This document shows, piece after piece, positions 32,401 through 45,300 of a stretch of 64,000 nucleotides of DNA; positions within the stretch are counted from its first letter, which is position 1, and every line of letters starts with the position of its first letter. Source of the DNA: Phlebotomus papatasi (lineage: Eukaryota > Arthropoda > Insecta > Diptera > Psychodidae); contig NC_077222.1 of assembly GCF_024763615.1 (NCBI RefSeq), forward strand, positions 56,978,001 to 57,042,000, in the 5' to 3' direction. The position numbers and the translations under genes were made by a program. The notes beneath the pieces were generated by a model that saw only the letters and a list, made by a program, of their open reading frames with translations, was not told the origin of the DNA and searched no databases.

Positions 32401-35400
32401 TTTTAAACGCAATCTTAACCCTCTAAGAGTGTTTTCTTTAATATCCAAAAAAAGTAGTTAAATAATTTTGTCTAGGATAATTAATGGTTCACTGAACTCA
32501 AAAGAACCATCCATTCTTCATTATCTCCTTCCGTTTGGGCGCCAGGTGAGAAAAGGTAAAGACCGCCTAAAGGCGGTAATATCGGTTTAAGGCATAAAAG
32601 GACTGAAATATTTTTATTGAAAAATAGTGAATAGTAAAATAAATGAATTTTAAACGTTTTTTATGGATAAATGTTGTATGATAATCTAAGAAATGATAAT
32701 TTTTAGGAAAAAAACGTTTATAATTTTTATAATTAGACGTTAATGAAGCTCAAGATGTTTCAATAAGACTGATTTTTACCGAATAGGTCACAGATCAGCT
32801 AGGAAAACATCACCTTCTTGTATAATTTTAAGGTCCTTTGAAATACATTTCTCATCATCTGATTTTATTTCACGATCCGAGGCATTAAAGGACGAATTAG
32901 GGAACTCATCAACACTGTTGAAGTCTGCTTCTTTATCAATTTCGCTTAATTCGCAGAAATCGACCATTTTACTCATTCTGGACAGTCTTCGTGTAATCTC
33001 AATTGTTTTCCATGATTAATATATTGCAAAATAACAAAATATTTTTTTACCAGAACAACCAAAATAATTAAATAAAAAGTCCGATAATTTTTGAAAATTT
33101 TACCCTTGAACCGATAAGACCGCCCACAGGCGCTCTTCCTTTTTTCTTCTAAAACTCTTACTTCTAGTTTTTTCACACTTATCAATTGAAATATACAAAC
33201 TAGAAGAACATATCTTTCAGGAAATAAGATTCTTACTACAGTTAGTTTACTTTAAAACAATCTTTTTTGCACTTGAAAACGAAAAATGTCGCGAGCGACA
33301 TTTTGTTGTTTTTTCTCTGACCTGTCACACAAAACTGAAGATTGTAAGCAAACGAAAGGTCAAAATGAGTTCAGCTTCAGAAAATAAGTTAGTAAAACTA
33401 TAACTGAGGACACTGTAGATATTTCAACTTCAAATAAGTAAATATTATCGCAGTAAATGCGATTTATAGAATGACCGCCTGGAGGCGGTCTTACCCGTTA
33501 GAGGGTTAACCGTTTTATGATTCAGCTGTGCGTGATTTTAAGCGCATTTACCGTTTTATGATTCAGCTGTGTGTGATTTTAAGAACATTTACCGTTTTAT
33601 GTTTGAGCTATGCGTAATTTTAAGCACAATCTTCACCGTTTTATGATTCAGCAGTACGTAATTTTAAGCACATTTACCGTTTTATGATTGAGCTGTGCAT
33701 GATTTTAAGGCAATTTAAGCGCTATCTTAAATGTTTAGTGATTCATCTGTGCGTGTTTTTAAGTGTAATTTAAACCGTTTTATGGTTGAACTGTGCGTGG
33801 TTTTAGGCGCATTCTTAACCGTTTTTTTTTAGCTCTGTGCATTTTTAAGCGCATTTTTAATCTGACATCAACTATTTCTAGCCACCCATTGACATTTAAC
33901 CTTTTCCGAAAACCGCTTGTTGATATCTCTTTCCGTTCTCTCCCTACTAGTCGTTATACAATGGACGGGACGGAACGGGACGTTCACGAAAATCGATTTT
34001 TAGCGCATATGATGTTCGTGATCTATGAGTGTTCAAATGCGTGAATCCAAAATTTGGGCCCGATCTGACAAGGTAGCATTTCACCTGTGACCACAAAAGC
34101 TGAGATTGTAAAGAATCTCGGCTAAAAAGATCACTCAAATCGATTAATAAGCATTAGAGATAGAGTCTACTCCACTTAAATATGGTAAGGGTCGGGGTAC
34201 AGTGGGTTGGTGTAAAGACGAATGGGACCAATCGTTAGAAAGATATCGATCACAGATACAAATATATACTAAAATTTCATCGAAATCGCTTCATAAATAC
34301 TGAAAATAGGATCCGGTCAAAATAGAAAAGGGTCACGATTTCAGCTACAGCATACTAAAATTTAAGAAAAAAATTCGAAATATGCGAAATTGAAATTTCG
34401 AAAATCGATTTTTCGATTAATTGGACCTTAGATTAAATCGGAAGAAATTGGGGTGCCATGATGGTTGTAGTACTCTACGAGAGCTTTCCAAAACACCAAA
34501 AGTTTTCAAATTCTGCCAACTAGAACCGGAGGTATGGCCATTTGAAATATGTTAAATATAAGACAAATAAAATTCTCGTAAAAATTTATTGGTTTCAGAA
34601 TCTGAAGCTTTTGTTCTAGAACTCTAGATGTTAATGTAGGGGGAGGTGGGGCTACATTTATATACGACTTTTTCGCAAACTAAAGGAAACGGAGCCTTAT
34701 GATTATTTTATTTATATCCGTAATTGTTTCGTCTGTCTAAATTACATTACGTTAAAGCCCAGTTTCCTTCAGAAATACACGAAAAAATCTTCAATGTAAC
34801 CCCACTGCTCCAAGTAGAGATGGTACAATTTCAGAAATTTCACGGCAATCTCTATCTACTTTAGGCGAAAATTCATGAAATTTCTTGAAATTTACCATAT
34901 CTAGCTCCAAGTAGCCACACCTCCCCCTACATTAAGACTTGTAGAGAAAAAGCCTCACCTTTGTGTTTCAATAATATCAAATCTCTGTTTAATTTGGTGG
35001 ACTAGAAACTTATTGTCAAAGAATTTACCTTGAAAGTTAGAACTTTATATGTGGAGCTCAGAGCGAAAATAGCTAAAGCATAGGATATTAGCCATTGTCG
35101 CTCTGAGCTCCACATATAATCTTATGCTTTATATGAGTAGAATATTGTTATTTATTTTAGTTCAAAACATAATCTGTTATATAAAATTCAGTTCAAAAAA
35201 CGTAATTAAGAAAATCTGCTGAAGTTTTCCAGTATAAGGTAAAGTATCCTATGTCGACCACTTAACTCTTTCGCGTCACTCTTTTATTCAGCAGATGAAT
35301 TCATGTAAAATTGAGTTTTTCCTAATGCTTTATGTTTTTTCCATTGCGTGAAAACTCGGAAAAAGTCCGGGTCATATATGACCCTATTGTCGGCAAGGGA

Positions 35401-38400
35401 ATTATATATACCATTTGCAAAATCTATATCACGGGCTTTCTAAAAGAGTTTTTTTGCTTGAAGTTATTAATTTGGCCAAAACCATGGCAAACTGGATAAT
35501 TTTGATGAACACTGTACTCCTGATGTTCAAGGAATCTTCCTGGAAATCCCTGGAATAGTCTCTGTCACAATATTTTGAGTGGTATTTGGCAAAAATAAAC
35601 TTATCTACATATTTATTCACACACAATACAATTGCACAATATGGGACGCTTGTAGAATACTCTAAAATATTGCAAAATATGTTATAATTCATCATATTTC
35701 ATTCATGAAATGTCCAGGAGCAAGATATTTTCCATCTAGATTTCACAAAGAAAAACAATGTCCCAACTGTTCCAACTACATTGTTGACACGAAAACACTT
35801 TCATAAACTTTTCCCTTGCCGAAAATAGGGTCATATATGACCCGGAAAATTCTACACGCTTTTCTGGAAAATTGAGAGTAGTTTATTATATCAAAATATG
35901 CAATATACAATCTTTGAATATTCTATTTTGTGTTTCTAAAGAAATTTTTGCTGAAAAAATAAATTAATATAAAAAATTTTGGAAAAGAAAAGTCATTTCA
36001 CAAAGTTCGAAATTCGTGATTTTTGATCTCTAATATTTTCTTTTCCTGAATATCTGGAGTCTTGAGAAAATTAGCCAAGAATCTTACATCCTTATATTAT
36101 GATGTCGTGCACAAATAGATAGATTTCAATTAATGTAAATAGCAAAAAAAAATTTCCCCACGTCGTATATGGCCCTAATGACGTGAAAGAGTTAAGGATA
36201 GATTTTGTGAAAAACTATGAAAAAAAAGTTATATGAAACTTATGAAAAAAACAGTTATAATTTGTGTGTTTTTTTATAGGGTTTTTGTCTAAAACTATAG
36301 AATAGAGCCTTGTCTATCTAATTATGAACTTCATTTAGTCATAATTTTAAATTATAAAAAAATTAAAATGCTTCAAAAATGCGAAGTGTTCCTCTACTCG
36401 ACCACTTCAATATCAGTATTCCTCTACTCGACCGCCTGGGGTTCCTCTACTCGACCACCATTTTTTTTCTTAAAATTAAACAAACCACAAAATTATAAAG
36501 TCGCGGATTTAACGGATATAACTTTGGATTGTTCAACACATCATGAATAGCACTTAAAATTTGGTTAATCATTAAAATAAATAGGGAAACTCACTTTTAT
36601 GAATTCATTCAGAAGTATAGAACAACATTCAAGTGAAAAAAGCTTCACTTGCTATGATTCGTCCACCGGTAGAATTGAGGAACAATTTATTTGAAATGCA
36701 GTTACAATTTTAATACAGAAAATTAATCTTTAACTTAGTCATGGTACTAAAATTTTTGCACAAGTAATAAAGATTAAGTCTTCAACTTGCGATTAGACTC
36801 AAAATTGAAATACTCAAGTAATCTGTGAGGATAATAATTGAAATTCTTAAGAAAAAAGTCAAGAATATCAAAAAGTATACCGTAATTTAATGAAAAATTC
36901 TAAATTTTTCTTTAAGAAAAGCCTTAACCCTCCGTCTTTTTATGATTTTTCAGTGTTTTATGGTCAATTTCTATGATATTTTCAGTGATTTGAATTAATT
37001 ATGAAATAATTGACCCTATGATGGTAAACCCTTCGATAAATATTGTAAATGTAAATAAATTGAATAAATATTTCCACCGGTCGACTTGAGGAACTCAGGG
37101 TGGTCGACTTGAGGATACTTTACCTTAAATACATAAATAATTTTGTAATATTACAACAAATTAGCAGTATAATATGTTTATAGGGTCCACATGGTCCACA
37201 TATTAAAAAGAAACTTACAGCTACTGCTGACAAACCGGGTAATTTTTGAATTTCAAATAACGTTTAACACTCTTAATTGAAAATTTACGTTTCCATGTTT
37301 CTGTACGCGTTTCCGTGTTTCTGTCCATGTTTCCGTGTTTCTATCCATGTTTCCGTGTTTCTGTCCATGTTTCCGTGTTTCTATCCATGTTTCCGTGTTT
37401 CTATCCATGTTTCTATCCAAGTTTCAATTTCTTACGGGGGATTTTGTGTTTCCGCGTTTCCAGAAACATTTTTGTGTTTCCAGCTACGTTTCCCCGTTTC
37501 CAAGCATGTTTCTCTTGTTTCCAGTAATGTTTCCTCGTTTCTGAAACCGTTTCTCGGCCAAATGGCTTGTGTTTCTCCAATGAGTAACCCCTCGCTATGA
37601 TCTCTAGAGGTCTTAACACTTTTTTCAAAGATAATATTTCTGCATAGGAGACATTTGCCTACACCTACACTACATACAATCAATCCTTTTCATGAATTTG
37701 AAGAATATTCAAGAATTTATGAGGTAAATCTGGAAAATTGTAGGGAAAATGAAGATATGGTTTGTTCTAGAAAAATCTTCCTTGAGTCCTCCTTTAGAAA
37801 TAGTTATTTGATACCAACAACCTAAGATAAACCGTTATTGTAAAAAATGAATTTTGTAAGATAATTCAATCCATTTCTTAAGCATGTGTTTTATACTCTA
37901 ATGCTTTTCTTACATACTTTTGGTATTGGTCCCGGAACAGAGTTTTGACTTTTGCCAATACCTATTCGATGGTATAGATTTCATTCGTTGCGAACGGTTG
38001 GACCATTTTGCCCATTATCTTTTTTATCGAAGAATATGAATTAGCTTTTAAAGGTTGATTTAAAGATTTAACACTTAAAGATTTATCTCCAAATTGAGGG
38101 GAATATTCTAAACTGAATTCACTGTGCTATAGTTATTGAATTGTTAAAATAGTGTATCAAGCTTCAGAACAGTTATCTCTTTTTTTTTTAATTCGAATAG
38201 TAAAATCAGGAGATCTACTGACTTTTCTGAATATATTTTATCACTGAAAGTTTTGAATTAAGTCAATCACTTACCTTTCAATTCTTTGAGTTTTCCCGTG
38301 GTTTCTACTGTAATCCTTGAAGCTCTTTGCAAGAGATTTTGTGCCCTTTCTCTAGCACTCTCAGAGGTCACTGCCTTAGCTGAGAGTGAATTATTTGCTT

Positions 38401-41400
38401 GCTTATATTCGTTTTTGAGCTAAAAAAAATCATTTATTTTATTGATCAAAATTCTCTCATGAGCAAATTCTGTAACTAACCTGAGTGACAAGTTCATGAG
38501 CATTGTTGGCCAAATCTTTTACATTGTCCGATTGTCTCTGAATTTCCTTCGCATCGAGGTCGTTTTTGAGGAACTTTTTGCCCAATTCCGTCAATTTTCC
38601 CGTTAAAATATTGACTGTTGTGGCAGTATCATTAGCCTTCTTCTGCGCATCTCCTGTTTCGCCATCAATCTGGAGAAGAAAAAAAAAACCAAAATGACTA
38701 TAGGTCGCGGTTTTTAGATTAACAGAAAAACTCACTTGATCAAGATCAATTCTAGCTGAAGAAATATCTTCATTCGCCTTCTGTATAGCCTTACTGGCTT
38801 TTTCTTGAGCCTCATCAGCATCTTGTAAAGCTTTTACAACATTCTTAGCCTCAGTGAGAACTTCATCAGCGCGTTCCCTGTGAAAAATTATTATTTGTTA
38901 CTTTCTGAAATAGTTTGAAGATTCACTTTATGCAAACTCATACTTTGCATTATTTGCTCTATCCTTCAAATGCTCCACTGCAGCCAAATCTGCACGAGTT
39001 TCTTCAATGATATCTTCAACATTTTCCAACGACGAAACAGTCTCATCAATACGAGTTGCGAGATTTTTAATTTCTTGAGGATCCAGCTCAAGAGCCATTC
39101 CAAGGGTCTATCAAAGAGAATGAATTGGAATAAAAAATGGTAGTTTTAAATATTTTTGGAGAATTTATCCCCCAAGAAACGCTTTTTAAACACAAAAAAC
39201 ATGATTTTTATCGAACAATTGCAAGAAAACCTATTTTAATCTAAACATCATGAATTTGAGCTTATTGGAAAATTAATATAAAATTCTTTACTGGCATCTG
39301 CAATCGTTAGATATTTTAGAGAAAACACCATCTAGTATACCTAATTATTGAAGAAATTCTGTTCCTTGATCTATTTCTGTACCGATTTTGCCAATGTTTG
39401 ATCAAGACAAAGGTACAAAAACGTTCTCGTGGACCTGAGAAACTTTTCTTGGAGGAAATTACACTTAAGCTTGATCAAGTCTAATCAAAAAGTGAATGAA
39501 AAATGATCTTTAGAAGAAGAGTGTGAATCTGAAAAGCTTTTATGTAAAGCTCCTTTCAAAAATTCAATGCTGAACCGGTTGATTTTCAACAGATCTTTAT
39601 AAAGATGAACATTGTAGAAGAAAAGTCGATAAAAAGCTTCCCAAAATCCACCCAAAAATCATTTAAAATTTTTGACTTTAGATTTTGCGGAATGTTTCCT
39701 AAAAAAAATCACTATGACTGAATTTTTAATCCAAATTGAATGAATGATCTTTTTGGAAAAATTCTAGGATCCAGCAAAAGATCTTTCAAACCAGTAAAGG
39801 CATTTATCTTGGATGAAAATGCCTTTAAAGTTTGCTAAATCGTTGTGTTCTTGAATTATTTTTAGTTTTTTTTTATTGAGAATTCCATAAATGGCAGGAG
39901 CAACGGCCCTTCTCTGCTCCTTAGTACATTCTTAAGTGCCAGCTTTCGAATATTTCAACTTTTTCGGATTGATCAGAAGGGCATCTTAAATAATGAACAT
40001 CACTACATGTTCCAAAACGGATTACCTGTCACTAATAGAAAAAAGAATTTTTCGGATATTAAGGAGGATAAAAGAAAAAAATGCAATATTCCAAGGCTGG
40101 CTTAAGCGTTCCAAATTTTAGGTTATTTGAGAAAGTAATATCGAGAATAAAAAAACAGTGATAAGCCCATATAAGCTTATGGTAGCTGAGATTCTTTACA
40201 GGCGACCTTGATATGCGTGCAACTCGGGGTGCTTGCAACTAGGAATACAGTCGAGTTCCTCAAATTTGAACGACGGTTGAGTTCAAAATGTAAAATTTGA
40301 GGTTATGTGAAGAAAGTTTTGCGTGGAGTACCATTTTTCTCTGATGTTTCCTCAATATTATCGTAGTATATTAACTTCCGCAACAAATTCCATCTATTTC
40401 ACAATAAATTACATTGATATATTCTCTAAAGTTGTTTATATTAATTTAGGGAAAGTGAATTTCACATGAATTCCGTTATGTTTTTGAAAATATTGTTCAA
40501 ATTTGAGGAGTGAGAAATGTCATCTATACACACCCCAAATGTTCAAATTTGAGGAACTCTACTGTATGTGAAAATTCTATTGTAGTGAATTGAATTTTGG
40601 GGGTAAAGAATCGCGTCGAGCAAACGATTTCTATATTTTAAATGTTTGAGTGCAGAAGGCCAACGGAAGAAAAAAAAAGTTCATTGAAATCGGTTAATAA
40701 ACATTAGAGATAGAGTCCGGTCCTTTTGAATATAGTAAGGGTTCGGATACAGTGGGTTGGTGTAGAAACGAATGGAACCCATTATTAGAAAGATCTCGAT
40801 CTCAGATACAATATATACTAAAATTTCATCGAAATTGCATCACAAACACCAAAAATACAGTCAGGTCAAGACATTTTTGATTATAGCTCGGGTCAGAGAA
40901 CATCGAGGGAGTAGTGCGTCCCACCTTTGGAAAGGTCTCGACCTCAACTACAACATACTAAAATTTGAAGAAAAAGCATCGTCTAGTTTTCGATATATTC
41001 GAAATTAAATTTTCGAAAATCGATTTATCGATTAATCGGACCTTTGGTTAAATCGGATGAAATTAGGGTGTCATGAGGGTTGTAGTACTCTATGAGAGCT
41101 TTCCAAAACACTAAATTTTTCGAATTCCCATAATTAGAACCGGATATACTTCTATTAGAAAATGAATATATATGGGTTCCGTTCTCGGACCACTGTTTTT
41201 TTCCCTTTATATTAATGATCTTGCCAATACCCTCGGGAATCATAAATGTCACTTCTATGCAGATGACTTGCAAATTTATTGTTTTGGCAATAATAATGCT
41301 CCGGACGTCTGTTTCTCTGAGGCAAATTGCCTCCTAAGCTCAGTAAGTTGCTGGGCTAGTTCTAATGAACTGCTCTTGAACCCTAAAAAGTCCCAAGCTT

Positions 41401-42271
41401 TGATCATCTCGTGTGGGAGATCCCGTCCTTCTCCTAGTCCTCTTAATCTCAATGGTGAAATTATCCCTTACGTCCATAAGGCTAAAAATCTTGGAGTCAT
41501 TTTCAACGATTCTTTGGCCTGGGACGATCATATCTCCTACATCAGTAGGAGAGTGAACTTTTCCCTCTATACACTTAGAGGACATCAATTCTTCATGCCT
41601 CAGGATATTCGGCTACTTTTAGTTCGTGCCCTGCTTCTTCCTCTTTTTTCCTATGGCGCTGAGTTATTTTTCTCGTGAGATAAAGCCTCGCTTCGGCGAC
41701 TGACCGTAACTTTTAATAATTGCATTCGTTTCATTTTTTCACTTCGTCCTTACGACCATGTCTCTCATTATCATACTGTAGTATTGGGGCAATCTTTCCC
41801 ACTCTTCCTGCAGTCACGAGCAGTCGATTTTTTATGTCGAGTGCTTCAATGCGGTCAGCCTGGTTATCTGGCTGAGCTACTGCAGCCGGGCTCGTCTACC
41901 AGGTCTTCCTGTCTCATCGTCCCCAGGTCGGGGAGCCGCATTCTTCATTGCTCACTCTTTGTCATGGGGGTGACTCTCTGGAATGAGCTACCCAGAGAGA
42001 AGAGTCAGCGGCTCATTCGATCCTTCATGTCGTCTTGACTACTTTTCTTTCGTTTTTTTCTCTCTTTTTACTTTCAATTTTGTACAGTACATACTTTTTG
42101 ATTTTTGTTTTGCTCAGATGGCTTATACAACCTACGAAGGAGCATTTCCACCGTTTGGCTCTGGAGGTTGGTCACCAACACTAAGACGGCGGTGGACGCT
42201 AACCTTATCTTAAACCATTTATAACTCTTTGTGCTTTCAAGAGAACTTTTCTCAATAGCACTCATTTTATT

Positions 42272-42310
<39 letters not shown>

Positions 42311-45300
42311 TAATAACTTAATATATAACCCCTTCTAGCTTGGGTCTGGGGGGTCGGGATACCTTAAGTTTGGTACTGATCGGAAGCTTTTAGGCCCAGC
42401 TATAACATACTAAAATTTGAGATCGATCGATGCCATAGGGGCGGAGTTATTGAGAAAATGAAATTTGGGGGTATTCCAAAATGGCGGAAGAGGGGGTGGA
42501 TGGTGGATCTGACTTCACCTACTTCTAGCCACCCATCGACATTTTAACCTATGCCGAAAACCGCTTGTCGATATCTCTTTCCGTGCTCTCGCCAGAAGTG
42601 GTTATACGACGGACGGACTCGTGATCTATGAGTGTCAAAACGTGTACATCCAAAATTTGGCCCGATATGACGAGGTCGGATTTCACCTAGGACCCCAAAA
42701 GCTGACATTGTAAAGAATTTCAGCTAATATTTTGTAAAAATGTTTGTAAATGTTTGTGAATTCCTATGGGGAACTTACGAAATGCTCGTTAATCGTATAA
42801 CCCACAAATGAGTTCGTAAAAGTTTGTACTTTTTTCACAAACGTTGTTTGTAACATGATCACTTGACGAGCATTTTTTGTACTTTTACAAACATTTATTC
42901 GTAAATGTTTGTAAACACAAAAAATGTTCGTAAAATTTTGTCATTTGTTCGTAAAATGTTCGTCAGACAAAAAAAAATTTACGAACAAATGATAAAATTT
43001 TACGAGCATTTTTTTTGTGTGTTTACGAACATTTACGAGCATTCTTTAACATTTTTGCGAATTTTGATTTTTTTTTGCTTTATTTTTCAATGTCAAATGT
43101 GGTTATTGTAAGAATCATGAAATTGTAATAATGGAAAGGGTTTAATTTAAATTTAGCTTCTACTCAATCCCGGCAACCTCAGCAAAGACAAAAACCAAAT
43201 TCATTAAAGTCTCTCACTCGATTGGGGAAAAAGAATGACTTTGACTAATTGCCGCTGCGATCGATAGTGTCACTTCAAGGTTAGCAGAACTCAGCTGAAA
43301 AAATATTTCTTTTTTTGCTGAATTGAAATCGCTTAGCATTTGGTGCTCGCTGGGTTGTAAAAAATTAATGTAAAGAAGGTTAAGAATTTAAATTCAGTAA
43401 CCGTTAAAACGCGTGTTTTGTTGCCCTTCTTTCCAACGCACTGAGAAAAAAAAGAGGCTGCGATTAACTTTTTTTCGTCATAACTTTAACACTTTTTGGG
43501 TGTAAAAATATATCAACATTTTTTTAATGTTAATTTTACACCTTTTAAGGGTAAAATCAACATGGAAGAAGGGTAACTTTAACCCATAATACACCTAAAA
43601 AGGGTAATATTTACACCGTTTTCGGATAAATACTGCAAGGTAAAATTAACATTTCCGTAATGTTATTTTAACTTTTTCGGATTTCTCTCAGTGATTATTC
43701 TGTGTAAGTCAAATACCAAATAACATAAGCTGGATATCTCTTTCAGTATTGCCATTCTAATCGATTATATTAAATATTCCCAAAGGGATTCTAAGTTCTA
43801 GATAGAAGTCCAAGAATGAAGTCTCTGTAACTTACCTCATCAGCGATCGTCTCAATTTCACTTGGCAGTGCTGTATTGCTGTTAATAACATCCGTGAGAT
43901 TGGTGATGTAGCTCCTGGCCACGTTGATATAATCATCTGTTTCGTTGTAGTACAATTCACTTTCGTTAAATACTCGATTGGCTCGTCTCCAGGCTTCCGA
44001 AGCATTCGTTTTGGCTTGAGACAGCTAAAACAAAAATAATCAATCAAATTGCAAATCTTAAAGATTTTTTTTTCTTTTAAATAAACTCACCGATCGAATC
44101 AATTCCTCAGCTTGTTCATCTTTTTCCCGAAGAGTTTTTTCAGTATCTTTGGCGTAATTGAGGGCCTTCTCGGCTTTTGTCAGAGCTCCCTTTTCACACG
44201 ACAATCCTCCACAAAATCCACATCCTGCTCCACCGCAGAGATCATCGCATGGACTTCCTCGACTGCCACACATCAATTCATTGAGTTCAGGCAGTCTCTC
44301 ATTGAGATCCTGCAAGACACCCTCATACTCGGCCAAGGCATCAGCATTGCTGCTGGAAAGCCTATGAACCTCATCTGCAGTCCTATTGACCAAAATCTCC
44401 GTTCGCTTGCACTGTCTAGCTGCATTTTCAATCAATTCTTGTGTTTCCAGTTCCTTCTCTTCCAATCGTCTCACTCTCTGATATGCTTCACGAGTTAGAT
44501 TGAGTGCTCCATCGACATTGGCTTCCTGCAATTGCGTGGCATTCCTCTTGAGATCTCCAGCGAGATTTTTGATGTTTTCAGTGCGATTGTGCAAATCCAG
44601 GAGTTCTACATTGGCCAAATTGATATTGGAATCCAAGTCTTCGAGATAGTTTTCAGTCCTTTTGATATTTTCCAAAGCACTATTGAGAGATTTCCGCAAG
44701 TTAAGCACCTCAGATTCTAAATTCTCAATATCCTGTCCACTGATTGTTGTATTGTCCAGCAATTGGCGGATCTTCTCTAACTTCTTGCCCATAGCGTCAA
44801 ATTCTTTGGTGTATGCACCTGTAGCACCTACCGTCTTGATATTCCTAGCCTCGTCGATCACGCGCAGGGTTTCATCTGTGAGGGAAAATCGATAATGAGT
44901 TTTTCTTTTCTTTAATGCAAATTCTTATTTTTGATCTTACTCTTCAGAGATGATAGAATGAGATCCCAATTGTCGAAACACTCCCCACATGGTGAACAGT
45001 AAGGAGCCTGTCCAAGATAGCCTCTATCGCATTCATTGCATTTATAGCCGCCAATCCCTTTAATACATTCGCACTTTCCAGTCTCACGATCGCATTGTTG
45101 AGTTGCTGATCCATAGAAGTCGCATTTGCACTCTGAAAAGCGATTTGTAGTCATTTATTATGACACCCTTTGATATTGAAGGGAAAAATCACTAACCGTA
45201 GCATTCGTGATTGGGATTTCCCCAATAATTGGTCTCGCATTGATCACATTGACGTCCGCCACGTCCCTGACGGCACTCACACTGGCCATCATAGGGATTA

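Larger units (their letters stand above)
29623..37594. mobile_element. hAT-like composite element, 8 kb, with 8-bp target duplication
   Basis: CGAGGGGTTACTCAT at 29623-29637 is the exact inverted complement of ATGAGTAACCCCTCG at 37580-37594. Both are flanked by the octamer CTATGATC (29615-29622 and 37595-37602). Eight-bp duplications are typical of hAT transposons. Next to each end is a GTTTC-rich minisatellite. The interior has no hAT transposase but holds at least four other elements. A small relative with the same end type is at 60100-60851. Confidence 0.8.
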
